DNA from: Anaerovirgula multivorans
Lineage (GTDB): Bacteria; Bacillota; Clostridia; Peptostreptococcales; Natronincolaceae
NCBI RefSeq assembly: GCF_900188145.1
Contig: NZ_FZOJ01000039.1
Span: 1 to 37,356 of the forward strand
Direction of reading: 5' to 3'
Length of the DNA: 37,356 nucleotides
Shown: in pieces, positions 17,197 through 25,327 of the stretch
How positions within the stretch are numbered: position 1 is the stretch's first letter
How the letters are laid out: the number at the start of each line of letters is the position of its first letter
The notes under the pieces: model-generated
What the model saw: the letters and a program-made list of their open reading frames with translations, nothing else
Told to the model about the DNA's origin: nothing
The model's database searches: none
Program-made: the position numbers and the translations under genes

Positions 17197-17220
17197 ATGC
17201 ATAGTATATATTGTTTTTGA
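17197..17220 (+). CDS. Possible 7-codon leader peptide upstream of the symporter
   Basis: AAAGGAGGGG followed by ATATG opens a tiny frame encoding M-H-S-I-Y-C-F and ending in TGA, 35 bases before the symporter start. The ribosome-binding site is stronger than that of most genes here. It could be a leader peptide or a chance frame. Confidence 0.35.
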   Translation: MHSIYCF

Positions 17221-17255
17221 CAATCTTAATATTAAACTAGTTTAGGAGGTACATT

Positions 17256-18608
17256 ATGGCAAATTTAAATCAAGATCAAAACAGAGATCAATGGAGTTCT
17301 AAAGTTGGATTTGTACTAGCAGCCGCTGGCTCTGCTGTAGGGTTAGGAAACCTATGGAGATTTCCTTATACAGCTGGCCAAAATGGTGGTGGTGCCTTTG
17401 TACTCGTATATTTTGCAATTCTTGTTTTAGTGGGATTTACATTAATGTTAGCAGAATTAATTATTGGTAGACACACGCAGTTAAATGCTGTTGGTGCCTA
17501 TAGAAAAATTCGTGAAAATTGGGGATGGGTTGGGGGTATAGGCGTATTAGCCTCTTTCTTAATTTTATCCTTCTATAGTGTAATTGGTGGTTGGGTATTG
17601 AATTACATAGTGAAATCTCTTACCGGAGCCTTTACAGTGCCTAATGTTGACATGGCTGATATGTTTGTAGGTTTCATTACTAACCCAACTGAACCTATTT
17701 TATATCATGCCATTTTTGCTTTTCTTACTTTAGGTATTGTGATGGGAGGAATTAGTGGTGGTATTGAAAAATACAGTAAAATTTTAATGCCTAGTTTATT
17801 CGTCATGATGTTCTTAATTATGATTCGTTCAGTTACTTTACCAGGGGCAAGCGAAGGTATCAAGTTCTTCTTAGCACCTGATTTCTCAAAAATTAATGGA
17901 CAAGTTATGTTAGCAGCTCTAGGGCAAGTATTCTTCTCCTTGAGTTTAGGAATGGGTGTGATTATCACCTATGGTAGTTACTTAAGTAAAGACGAAAATA
18001 TTCCACAAAACTCCCTCATCATTCCATTAGTTGACACAGGGGTTGCTTTATTAGCAGGTTTAGCAATATTACCGGCAGTATTTGCATTAGGGTTCAGTCC
18101 AGATCAAGGACCATCACTGCTTTTCATTACTTTACCAGCAGTATTTGCAGAAATGCCTTTAGGTTCATTCTTCGCACTATTATTTTTCATATTGGTGCTT
18201 TTTGCAGCATTAACTTCATCTATTTCTTTATTAGAGGCTTCAGTCTCCTATGTAGTAGATGAATATCACTGGAATCGTAAAAAAACTTCTCTTACCTTAG
18301 GTTTAATTGCATTTACATTAGGTATTCCTTCTTCCCTGGCACAAGGAGTTTGGAGCCATATAAGACCTTTTAGAGATTTAGACATTTTAGACTCTATAGA
18401 CTTTGTCGCTAGTAATGTTATGCTTCCTCTTAGTGGATTATTGCTTTGTCTCTTTATTGGTTGGGTATGGGGTATTGATAATGCTCTTAAAGAAGCTACT
18501 AATAATGGAAAAATATCATTTAAACTTGCACCCTTCTGGGCTTTCCTGATTAAATGGGTAGCACCGATAGCTATCTTAGTTGTATTTATTCAAGGTTTAA
18601 GATCCTAA
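17256..18608 (+). CDS. Sodium-dependent transporter of the SNF (neurotransmitter:sodium symporter) family
   Basis: 450 residues with about 11-12 hydrophobic segments, the length of bacterial SNF proteins such as LeuT, TnaT and MhsT. The family hallmark GLGNLWRFPYTAGQNGGGAF lies in segment 1 near residues 28-47 and contains the sodium and substrate contact region. Later conserved parts include LALGQVFFSLSLGMG-like segment 6 and the SSISLLEASVSYVVDE stretch of segment 8. It imports an amino acid or related amine coupled to Na+; the substrate cannot be told. The ATG follows GGAGGTACATT. A strong terminator follows the stop, so it is monocistronic. Confidence 0.94.
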   Translation: MANLNQDQNRDQWSSKVGFVLAAAGSAVGLGNLWRFPYTAGQNGGGAFVLVYFAILVLVGFTLMLAELIIGRHTQLNAVGAYRKIRENWGWVGGIGVLASFLILSFYSVIGGWVLNYIVKSLTGAFTVPNVDMADMFVGFITNPTEPILYHAIFAFLTLGIVMGGISGGIEKYSKILMPSLFVMMFLIMIRSVTLPGASEGIKFFLAPDFSKINGQVMLAALGQVFFSLSLGMGVIITYGSYLSKDENIPQNSLIIPLVDTGVALLAGLAILPAVFALGFSPDQGPSLLFITLPAVFAEMPLGSFFALLFFILVLFAALTSSISLLEASVSYVVDEYHWNRKKTSLTLGLIAFTLGIPSSLAQGVWSHIRPFRDLDILDSIDFVASNVMLPLSGLLLCLFIGWVWGIDNALKEATNNGKISFKLAPFWAFLIKWVAPIAILVVFIQGLRS

Positions 18609-18610
18609 CA

Positions 18611-18660
18611 AAACTCCCCTCTGATAATCATTCAAGATAATTATCAGAGAGGAGTTTTTT
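18611..18660 (+). terminator. Terminator of the symporter gene
   Basis: An ACTCC...CTCTGATAAT arm pairs imperfectly with ATTATCAGAG...GGAGT, followed by six T. It begins directly after the stop codon. Confidence 0.9.
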
Positions 18661-18755
18661 ATTACTTACATACAGAAAACGTTTTACATGTTTTTTATAA
18701 TATAAATCTCTAACACTTTAGGATACGTGTTATAAATGTATAAATAACTCCAGTC

Positions 18756-18800
18756 ATAAATAGAAATCCACCAGCTAAAAGTTGGTGGATTTCTATTTAT
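18756..18800. terminator. 18-bp perfect hairpin overlapping the end of the c-di-GMP gene
   Basis: ATAAATAGAAATCCACCA (18756-18773) is exactly complementary to TGGTGGATTTCTATTTAT (18783-18800) around a 9-base loop. The right arm contains the stop codon of the GGDEF/HD-GYP gene and its last two codons. On the minus strand the stem ends in a U-rich run, so it probably serves as that gene's terminator, although no T tract follows outside the stem. Confidence 0.6.
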
Positions 18801-20592
18801 TCATATCAATAAATACTTTTGCAATTTCAGGATCAAACTGTGTTCCAGCACAGTTCTCGATTTCTTTTAGTGCTTTCTCGTGCCCAATAGCTTCTTTATA
18901 GTTGGTTCCATAGCTCATCACATCATAGGCGTCCACAATAGCTATGATCCTTGAAATCTTTGGAATGGATTCCCCCTTTAAGCCCTTTGGATAGCCTTTC
19001 CCATCCCATCTTTCATGATGATACAAAACATATTCTGCTATATGCTCCAGTTCACGTGAAGATCTTGTAATTCGATATCCAATCTCTGAATGCTTTTTCA
19101 TTTCCTTCCATTCATCATTTGTTAATGGTCCTGGCTTATTAAGAATTTTTTCTGAGATGACGATTTTCCCTATATCATGTAGAATTGCAAGTATACCTAC
19201 CGCCGTGATTTCTTCTTGACTTAATCCAATTTTCTCACCTAATGCTATCGCTAATCGCTTCATACGATCTGCATGTTCTCTTCCTTCATAATTCTTCTCA
19301 AACAAAGATTTTTGTAAAGAGGCAACGATACTGTTTCGTGTGCTATTAGATTTTAAAAACTTATTCCTATACATTTTTTCTTCTGCCCATTTAATAACTT
19401 TAAAGAAACTTTCATTCGCATTTTTCTTTGTTGCACTTCCTAATGATATACTGATACTCATAGGATCTGATTTTTCTTGGCTACACATATAAGTTATTCT
19501 CTGACATATTTCTTTAACATTTTCTTCACTGGTATTAGGCAATAATATTGCGAATTCATCCCCACCCCATCTAGCTATACTATCTTCTTTTCGACAAGCT
19601 TTCTGCAATACGAATGCAATCTTTTGTAATAATATATCTCCTTGATGATGACCAAATATATCATTAATTAATTTTAATCCATTCACATCTCCTATTATAA
19701 TAGAAATAGGCAACTGTCTTGATTTATCTATCCGTTCTAATTCCTCCTCAAAATAAGCACGATTATATAACCCCGTCAATTTATCATGGAAGCTTAAATA
19801 TCTGATTTTTTCTTCTGCCTTCTTTCGCTCCGTTATATCTGTATAAATCCCATAAAAACCGATAATTTCATTATCTACAATTGTCGACCCACCCCTAACG
19901 ACGACAGGGATGATCTTTCCATCTTTGCTTAATCTATAGGTTTCTAAGTCTACAATTTTGTTCTCTATGGCCCTTTCACTTATGTGTCTCGCCTCGTTTA
20001 TATATTTTTCATTAGCAATTAGGTTATCGAGATTTTTTCCCTTGCATTCTTTCAATGTATACCCAAATATTTTAGTAAATTGATTGTTGATATTTATGAC
20101 ATTACCTTTTCTATCTAGGTAAACAATAGCATCAGGTGAATCGTTAAAAAGAGAGAACAATATCTTCTGTTGCTGTTTTACTTTTTCTTCTTTTCTTCTA
20201 CTTTCAGTTACATCTAAATAAATGCCAAAACCTCCTGTTATAACATTATCTATAACAATAGGTATCCCTCGAAACAATATATAGATAAGCTTCCCATTTT
20301 CTCGGTCTTTAACGACAGTTTCAGAGAACAGACTTTCTCCCTGGAGTATGCTCTTAATAACAGAGTCGGAAATGTTTTGATTTTTGCTAAATAATTCATC
20401 AATCCTTCTACCCTTTATTTCATCAAAAGTATATCCAAACAATTCTGTAAATTTAGAATTTACATCGACAATTCTTTCTTCTGCATCAAATTGTATTATT
20501 GCGTCTGGCAAATGCCTAAACAGCAACTCAAAAGGATTGTCTCCTAATGCTACAGACTTATTAAATACTGACGCTCTGTATTCTTCACTCAT
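18793..20592 (-). CDS. PAS-PAS-GGDEF-HD-GYP cyclic-di-GMP synthase/phosphodiesterase
   Basis: 599 residues, cytosolic. Two PAS sensor domains (about 16-135 and 140-260, each with an FGYT-type core) lead into a GGDEF domain (about 265-420) with intact GGDEF near 342. An RKED product-inhibition site sits exactly five residues before it. Then comes an HD-GYP domain (about 430-599) with HDIGK near 470, HHERWDGKGYP near 530, and the other expected metal ligands. Both making and breaking c-di-GMP therefore look possible in one chain, presumably switched by the PAS signal. No membrane segment is present. The ATG follows GGGAG with 8-base spacing. Confidence 0.93.
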   Translation of the reverse strand: MSEEYRASVFNKSVALGDNPFELLFRHLPDAIIQFDAEERIVDVNSKFTELFGYTFDEIKGRRIDELFSKNQNISDSVIKSILQGESLFSETVVKDRENGKLIYILFRGIPIVIDNVITGGFGIYLDVTESRRKEEKVKQQQKILFSLFNDSPDAIVYLDRKGNVININNQFTKIFGYTLKECKGKNLDNLIANEKYINEARHISERAIENKIVDLETYRLSKDGKIIPVVVRGGSTIVDNEIIGFYGIYTDITERKKAEEKIRYLSFHDKLTGLYNRAYFEEELERIDKSRQLPISIIIGDVNGLKLINDIFGHHQGDILLQKIAFVLQKACRKEDSIARWGGDEFAILLPNTSEENVKEICQRITYMCSQEKSDPMSISISLGSATKKNANESFFKVIKWAEEKMYRNKFLKSNSTRNSIVASLQKSLFEKNYEGREHADRMKRLAIALGEKIGLSQEEITAVGILAILHDIGKIVISEKILNKPGPLTNDEWKEMKKHSEIGYRITRSSRELEHIAEYVLYHHERWDGKGYPKGLKGESIPKISRIIAIVDAYDVMSYGTNYKEAIGHEKALKEIENCAGTQFDPEIAKVFIDMNK

Positions 20593-20637
20593 ATATACAA
20601 CTCCCTATTTATTGTTTAGAGAATGTTTTTAGACAAC

Positions 20638-20695
20638 GTTCTAAAATTTTCATACTATACTATACCATACTATTGATTCTATATAATTTTAGAAC
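20638..20695. promoter_or_regulatory. Inverted repeat upstream of the c-di-GMP gene
   Basis: GTTCTAAAATT (20638-20648) and AATTTTAGAAC (20685-20695) are exact complements, 36 bases apart, 46-103 bases upstream of the start codon. The spacer holds repeated ACTATACTATA motifs that could include a -10 element. This is a possible operator pair. The rest of the 370-base gap to the next gene shows nothing else clear besides the promoter at 20912-20920. Confidence 0.4.
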
Positions 20696-20911
20696 CTCCT
20701 TCAACATTTTTAATATTTATGGGTAATTTATTAAAGTTATATAGACGTGTGCTTCTATAAATGAATATATATGAACCTACAATTAATTTCCCCTTTGCTA
20801 CGTTTTTTAGTCACGATCGAAATTGTAGATCTCTGTGTGTTAAAATTAAAGTATATAAGTATATATCTATATTTGAATTGTTAAAAATTAATGAATGATA
20901 CCATTTTCCTA

Positions 20912-20920
20912 TGTTATAAT
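20912..20920 (+). promoter_or_regulatory. Extended -10 promoter element of the DUF218 gene
   Basis: TGTTATAAT (TGnTATAAT form) lies 43 bases before the start codon. A -35 box is weak, as is usual for extended -10 promoters. Confidence 0.5.
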
Positions 20921-20962
20921 AATATTAATCTATGTGATTTTTGACAAACTGGGGGAAGAAAT

Positions 20963-21532
20963 ATGAAGAAAAAATTATTAACTGTATTTGTGTTCGTTAT
21001 GATTATTTTAGTTAGTATCCAAATCAGTATTATTTGGAGCTCCCATAGACAAACAGCTAAAAAATCTGATGTTATTATTGTGTTGGGTTGCAGACTTTGG
21101 GGTGATCAACCTAGTCCTATGTTGGCTTATCGGTTAGATAAAGCTTTAGAATTATATGATAAAGGCTATGCTTCTAAAATTATTGTCAGTGGTTCTCAAG
21201 GTGAAGATGAGTGGGTAACAGAGGCGGTCGCTATGAAATCTTATCTAGAAAATAAAGGTGTTGATTCCGAAGTGATTTTTAAGGAGGAAAATTCCTTTAG
21301 TACCTTTGAAAATCTTTATTATAGCAAAGAGATTATGGATCAAGAAGAGTTTAAAAGTGCTATTATTGTTACAAACTCTTTTCATGTGCACCGTTCTTTA
21401 ATGATTGCCAATAGATTAGGCATGGATGTCTCCAGTAGTCCTGCCAAATCCTATCCAAATCCCCTCTTGATTACTAGGTATTATATTCGTGAGGTTTTTG
21501 CTTATATTAAAGATTTCCTATTTTCTTACTAG
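20963..21532 (+). CDS. DUF218 (SanA/YdcF-like) envelope protein
   Basis: 189 residues with an N-terminal membrane anchor (about 5-24) and the DUF218 core: DVIIVLGCRLWGDQPSPML, RLDKALELYDKGYASKIIVSG, EAVAMKSYL, and ATTFEN-like SFSTFENLYYSKEIM, ending with TNSFHVHRSLMIA. Homologues such as E. coli SanA act in envelope barrier function and vancomycin resistance, and YdcF binds SAM. The reaction here is unknown. The ATG follows GGGGGAAG. The 420 bases after it hold no gene. Confidence 0.88.
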   Translation: MKKKLLTVFVFVMIILVSIQISIIWSSHRQTAKKSDVIIVLGCRLWGDQPSPMLAYRLDKALELYDKGYASKIIVSGSQGEDEWVTEAVAMKSYLENKGVDSEVIFKEENSFSTFENLYYSKEIMDQEEFKSAIIVTNSFHVHRSLMIANRLGMDVSSSPAKSYPNPLLITRYYIREVFAYIKDFLFSY

Positions 21533-21791
21533 CCTATTATCATTATGATATTCTATATAAGAAAAAATGTCCTTGGAATCATAATTATAAGAAAAAAAAT
21601 GAATGTCGTGACAAGGTTTACATCGTGGATGGATCGTGCCAATTGCAAAATCAGGTGGTTAACTTGATTTTAGATGTTCTTTATACTTAGGGAGTTATTT
21701 CCTCTGCTTTAATTGACCAATTGGAATGAAGTGTCACAATAATTCAAATTCCTTATATAGTCACTTATGCTATGCTTGGCTTTTTCAGCAA

Positions 21792-21923
21792 CCTCCAGAC
21801 TGTTCAAAAGCCTTCAGATTCGAGGCGCAAGAAAATCCAGCGACCGCAGCGTATACAGAAATACGTAAGGGTGCTGGATTTTCGAAGCAACGAAGAAAAT
21901 GAAAGTTTTTCAACAGTCTGAGG
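21792..21923. mobile_element. MITE-like palindromic element
   Basis: About 132 bases. Near-matching terminal inverted repeats (CCTCCAGACTGTTCAAAA on the left; CCTCAGACTGTTGAAAAACT as the complement of the right end) flank an inner dyad GAAAATCCAGC/GCTGGATTTTC. It resembles a widespread family of intergenic repeats ending in CAGACTGTTGAAAAA. There is no coding capacity. It is probably mobilised in trans or an inactive remnant. Confidence 0.65.
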
Positions 21924-21944
21924 GATCGTCTATAGACGATCCCT
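21921..21944. terminator. 24-base perfect palindrome after the permease gene
   Basis: AGGGATCGTCTA (21921-21932) followed directly by its complement TAGACGATCCCT forms a strong hairpin 11 bases past the stop of the minus-strand permease gene. On the plus strand it is followed by TTCTATTT. It probably terminates transcription, most clearly on the plus strand. Confidence 0.55.
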
Positions 21945-21954
21945 TTCTATTTAA

Positions 21955-23304
21955 CTATTCTGTCTTAATGGCTTCAAGCGCACTAAGATTCATTGCTCTC
22001 CTTGCAGGAGAATATCCCGATACTATACCGATAAAGGTTGCAAATAGTACTGCAGCTATTGCCAGTTCTATAGGTATAACAGACATTCCGGTAGTTCCTC
22101 CCATAGATCCCAAAAACCCTCTACCAATTTTATTTAATCCAAAGGAAACCGTATAGCTTAATACTAAACCTGCAATTCCTCCACAAAACCCTATAATACC
22201 AGCTTCAACCAAAAATAACTTTCTTATATCTGGCAAATTAGCTCCTAACACCTTCATTACTCCTATTTCTCTCGTTCTTTCGTATATACTCATAATCATG
22301 GTATTGGTGATTCCAATAGCTGCTACAAATAGACTAACTGCACCAATGCCTCCTAGAATCGCCTGCATCTTTGCAGAGGTTTCCTTCATTGACTTTAGCA
22401 TATCAGTCAAGCTGTAGGTCTGGAAACCCATTGCCTTAATTGTCTCCTGTACCTTTTCCACATCATTCATGTCTTTTACCTTAACACTAATTGTTTCATA
22501 TTTATTTGTATCTCTCCCTCTATTTCTAGAGGATGAATCTTGACGATTGGCTCGGCGATCTTCTTCGATTATTTTTTCCAATGCTGTAATATTCATATAG
22601 GCATAATAATCCTTTTCGCTGAAGCTTTCTGCTAGAATGCCCACCCCTTTAACGTTATGGGGCTTTGGTGGAGTATACTTACTATCCTCCTCTATACGAT
22701 TGTTTCTAGTCTCCCCGTAGCTCATATCAGAGGTTAGGATAAGACTATTACTTATTAAATCAACAGTGTTTCCGTTAGAACCCCTTCTATAATCATAAGA
22801 ATTTCTTAATCGTGGATTATAGAAGTCCATGGGAACATTCTTTCCAAAAACCATAGCATCTTTATCTGTGGACAATAGAAGTCTTCCTTGATCTATTTTA
22901 AAATCAAAGGCCTCCATCACGTTAGGATCTATCCCTATCACTGATACATATCCTACCATTCTTCCTACCCCCATTTTATAGTGGGCTCTTTTGGTAGCCA
23001 TTACCGCTTCTACTCCCGGTATCTGTTTAAAGCTTGCAACTGCTTGGTCATTAAGGCTAACCTTTTTACTTTGCCGGGAATCCATAGAGTCATCGTAATA
23101 GCCATAGTTATGTATCTCTATCATATTTAAGTTTCCCATTTGAGAAAGCTGTTCTTGAAAACTTCTATCCATAGCAATTCCAAGAGAAAGCATAATAACG
23201 ATAGAGCTAGTTCCAATAATTACTCCCAGTATGGTTAAGAAAGTTCTAGTCTTTCTTTTCCAGAGGTTTCCTAATGCCATCTTCAGTAGATCTAAATTAT
23301 TCAT
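21955..23304 (-). CDS. MacB/FtsX-type ABC transporter permease
   Basis: 449 residues. The N-terminal membrane segment (about 18-42, TRTFLTILGVIIGTSSIVIMLSL) and the periplasmic-type MacB core domain are followed by three C-terminal membrane segments. The ERTREIGVMKVLGA motif near 345 contacts the ATPase, and the protein ends in SPARRAMNLSALEAIKTE. It is the permease of the three-gene operon; its start overlaps the end of the secreted-protein gene by 8 bases. The family exports peptides, lipopeptides or antibiotics, or acts in envelope stress. The substrate here is unknown. Confidence 0.92.
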   Translation of the reverse strand: MNNLDLLKMALGNLWKRKTRTFLTILGVIIGTSSIVIMLSLGIAMDRSFQEQLSQMGNLNMIEIHNYGYYDDSMDSRQSKKVSLNDQAVASFKQIPGVEAVMATKRAHYKMGVGRMVGYVSVIGIDPNVMEAFDFKIDQGRLLLSTDKDAMVFGKNVPMDFYNPRLRNSYDYRRGSNGNTVDLISNSLILTSDMSYGETRNNRIEEDSKYTPPKPHNVKGVGILAESFSEKDYYAYMNITALEKIIEEDRRANRQDSSSRNRGRDTNKYETISVKVKDMNDVEKVQETIKAMGFQTYSLTDMLKSMKETSAKMQAILGGIGAVSLFVAAIGITNTMIMSIYERTREIGVMKVLGANLPDIRKLFLVEAGIIGFCGGIAGLVLSYTVSFGLNKIGRGFLGSMGGTTGMSVIPIELAIAAVLFATFIGIVSGYSPARRAMNLSALEAIKTE

Positions 23305-25327
23305 AGAAATCCACTTCCTCTAACTTCTTTTTCCGTCTTTTATAGTAAATAAATGCTGCAACTGCTAATAGAATGACTCCTCCAATACCAATGGCTATTT
23401 TCATTTTACTAGAAGGGCTATTAGTATTGTCGAGTTCCATAAAGGGTTCTGGCATAGGAGGTTCCATTTGTTCCATAACCTCTAGGGTAACCTCCCTTTC
23501 AATGATAAAGTGTTGGTCAATCTCATCATCATACTCAAAGATAATCTTCCCTTGGAGAGTTCCTAAAGCTGTAGGAACAATAGTAACATCATAATAGTTG
23601 TTTTTCCCTGCCTCTAGATCCCCAATATATAAGCTTCCTTCATTGGTGTCGAAATTTCCTTCAATGCTAATCATCATATTTCGTATTAGTCCACGACCTG
23701 CATTATAAAATTCTAATGATAAAGGTATTGGTATCCCCACAAAGTTTTCATTTGAAAGTGCAATTTCTCCCATGACTAGATTAGCTTCTTGTATAACTGG
23801 TATCCCCATTAATTCCTTCGTACTATAATCTTTTCCCTTAGTATCTTCATATTCAATTTCGGCAAAAATATTATGGGTTTTGTAGGTTGCATCTATTTTA
23901 GGTCGTAAGCTAATCGTCTTTTCTACCTTTCCATTAGGCGGTATTTCCTGAATATAAAAGGAGTTGCTACCGTTTACTGGTGAAAAAATATCTCCATCAG
24001 AGGTTAAGCTTACCCTTATGTTCCTAACATCATGGTTTCTATTTGTGTTATAGAAGGAAATTGTTAATGGAAACGATTCTCCAGCTTTAACAAATTCTCC
24101 CCCATAATCATATCGATCTATCACAAGCTTAGGTGTAACGGATTCTCTATCATTGCTATCTACAAAAACCCCTACATATTGGTTAATAACCTGTGTCTCT
24201 TTTTTACTGCCGCCTCCTGTTTCATATTCAACACTGACTTTTATAGGGTAATTTTTCGATTCAATATTTTCCTTTGCAAACATCGTGAATTCTAAAGGAA
24301 CACTTTTCCCAGCTACAAGACTATCAATATTCTTTACAGACATAGTTTTAGGAAGAACTTCTTCTCCTGCATCAACACTTATCTTCAGGTTATTGACATT
24401 TTGGCTGCCTATGTTTTTTAAATCAAACTTAATATTAAAATCAGTATAAGGTTTTACCGCTTCTTGTGGGTAGATTAGATTTTCAAAGACAAAGGTAGTT
24501 TGGCCTGAACCTACTTCTTCTACTGGTAAGTATACTTTTGTTTCTACCTCATAAGGTACATTATATTCGTCCTTATAGGTTATGAATAAATCTAAACTAT
24601 AGGTTCCACTATCCAGATTCTCACCGGCTTCTACGTTGAAATATACGATCCTATCTCCTCCAGCAGGTAGAGTTTGTATATCTACAGTGTCTTGCGGAGA
24701 ATCCAAAAATAACCCACTTCCTGAAAACCCTCCCAATCTAATCTTTACCTCTTCAGCATCTAAATCTCCACTATTCTTTATGGTAAATCCGACGGTTCTG
24801 GCGCTTCCACTTAATAATTTTCCACTATCGACCTTTGTATCCATTAGACTTAAAGAAGGTGCTTTATATTCATTCTCTATTTTAATATAGATCGTTTCTG
24901 ACAAGCTGTAATTTCCTCCATTACGGGAAGAATATTGAACATTTAGTTTAATGGCGTACGTTTTAGCTTCTGCATTCTTTTTCACATTCAAATAAAATGC
25001 AGCAGTTTCTGTGCCGCGACTATCAATTGATGATACTTTTCTATCAGTAACCATTCTATCAATTTCAAAAGGAAACTCTTTGGTATCCTCAATAACAGGT
25101 GAAACAAAAACATCTACAGCTTCACCATTTGTAGTATTTTGTATAGGTATCGCTAATCTAACCTCTGTTCCAGCTTTAAATACTGGCATCTTATAATCTC
25201 TTCCAATGACTAAATGAGGTTCTTGTACATTTGCTGGCTCATTATATTCTGCATATGAATATAATGGTTGAAATATCATTGATATAATTCCACAAATCAT
25301 TAATAGACAAAAAAGTTTACGCTTCAT
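23297..25327 (-). CDS. Large secreted CARDB/COG1361-like protein with C-terminal membrane anchor
   Basis: 676 residues: signal peptide at about 1-26 (MKRKLFCLLMICGIISMIF then a polar region with a SYA cleavage motif), then roughly five tandem immunoglobulin-like beta domains of about 110-120 residues. Each repeats patterns such as GTYSLDLFITYKD and phrases like NIGSQNVNNLKISVDAGE. A transmembrane helix lies near 643-662, followed by a basic KRRKKK tail. This is the CARDB/S-layer-like COG1361 architecture. It sits between the ATPase and the permease, in the position of a MacA-type adaptor, and overlaps both genes. The ATG follows GGGGG. Confidence 0.85.
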   Translation of the reverse strand: MKRKLFCLLMICGIISMIFQPLYSYAEYNEPANVQEPHLVIGRDYKMPVFKAGTEVRLAIPIQNTTNGEAVDVFVSPVIEDTKEFPFEIDRMVTDRKVSSIDSRGTETAAFYLNVKKNAEAKTYAIKLNVQYSSRNGGNYSLSETIYIKIENEYKAPSLSLMDTKVDSGKLLSGSARTVGFTIKNSGDLDAEEVKIRLGGFSGSGLFLDSPQDTVDIQTLPAGGDRIVYFNVEAGENLDSGTYSLDLFITYKDEYNVPYEVETKVYLPVEEVGSGQTTFVFENLIYPQEAVKPYTDFNIKFDLKNIGSQNVNNLKISVDAGEEVLPKTMSVKNIDSLVAGKSVPLEFTMFAKENIESKNYPIKVSVEYETGGGSKKETQVINQYVGVFVDSNDRESVTPKLVIDRYDYGGEFVKAGESFPLTISFYNTNRNHDVRNIRVSLTSDGDIFSPVNGSNSFYIQEIPPNGKVEKTISLRPKIDATYKTHNIFAEIEYEDTKGKDYSTKELMGIPVIQEANLVMGEIALSNENFVGIPIPLSLEFYNAGRGLIRNMMISIEGNFDTNEGSLYIGDLEAGKNNYYDVTIVPTALGTLQGKIIFEYDDEIDQHFIIEREVTLEVMEQMEPPMPEPFMELDNTNSPSSKMKIAIGIGGVILLAVAAFIYYKRRKKKLEEVDFYE

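Larger units (their letters stand above)
16839..17255. other. 417-base intergenic region with two long inverted repeats
   Basis: This gap between the divergent ATPase and symporter genes holds two perfect inverted repeats (16999-17039 and 17071-17108), a TTGAAC/TATAAT promoter-like pair with a short spacer (17150-17176) and a 7-codon open frame with a strong ribosome-binding site (17197-17220). No known riboswitch class was recognised. Confidence 0.6.
21533..21954. other. 422-base gene-free region
   Basis: The left 250 bases hold no recognised gene; an AAAATCA/TTGATTTT pair near 21640-21672 is the only structure seen. The right part contains the MITE-like element at 21792-21923 and a perfect palindrome at 21921-21944. 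Confidence 0.6.

Noticed and set aside
17217..17222. TTGACA as a -35 box of the symporter
   Set aside because: No -10-like hexamer lies 16-18 bases downstream; that position falls on the ribosome-binding site.
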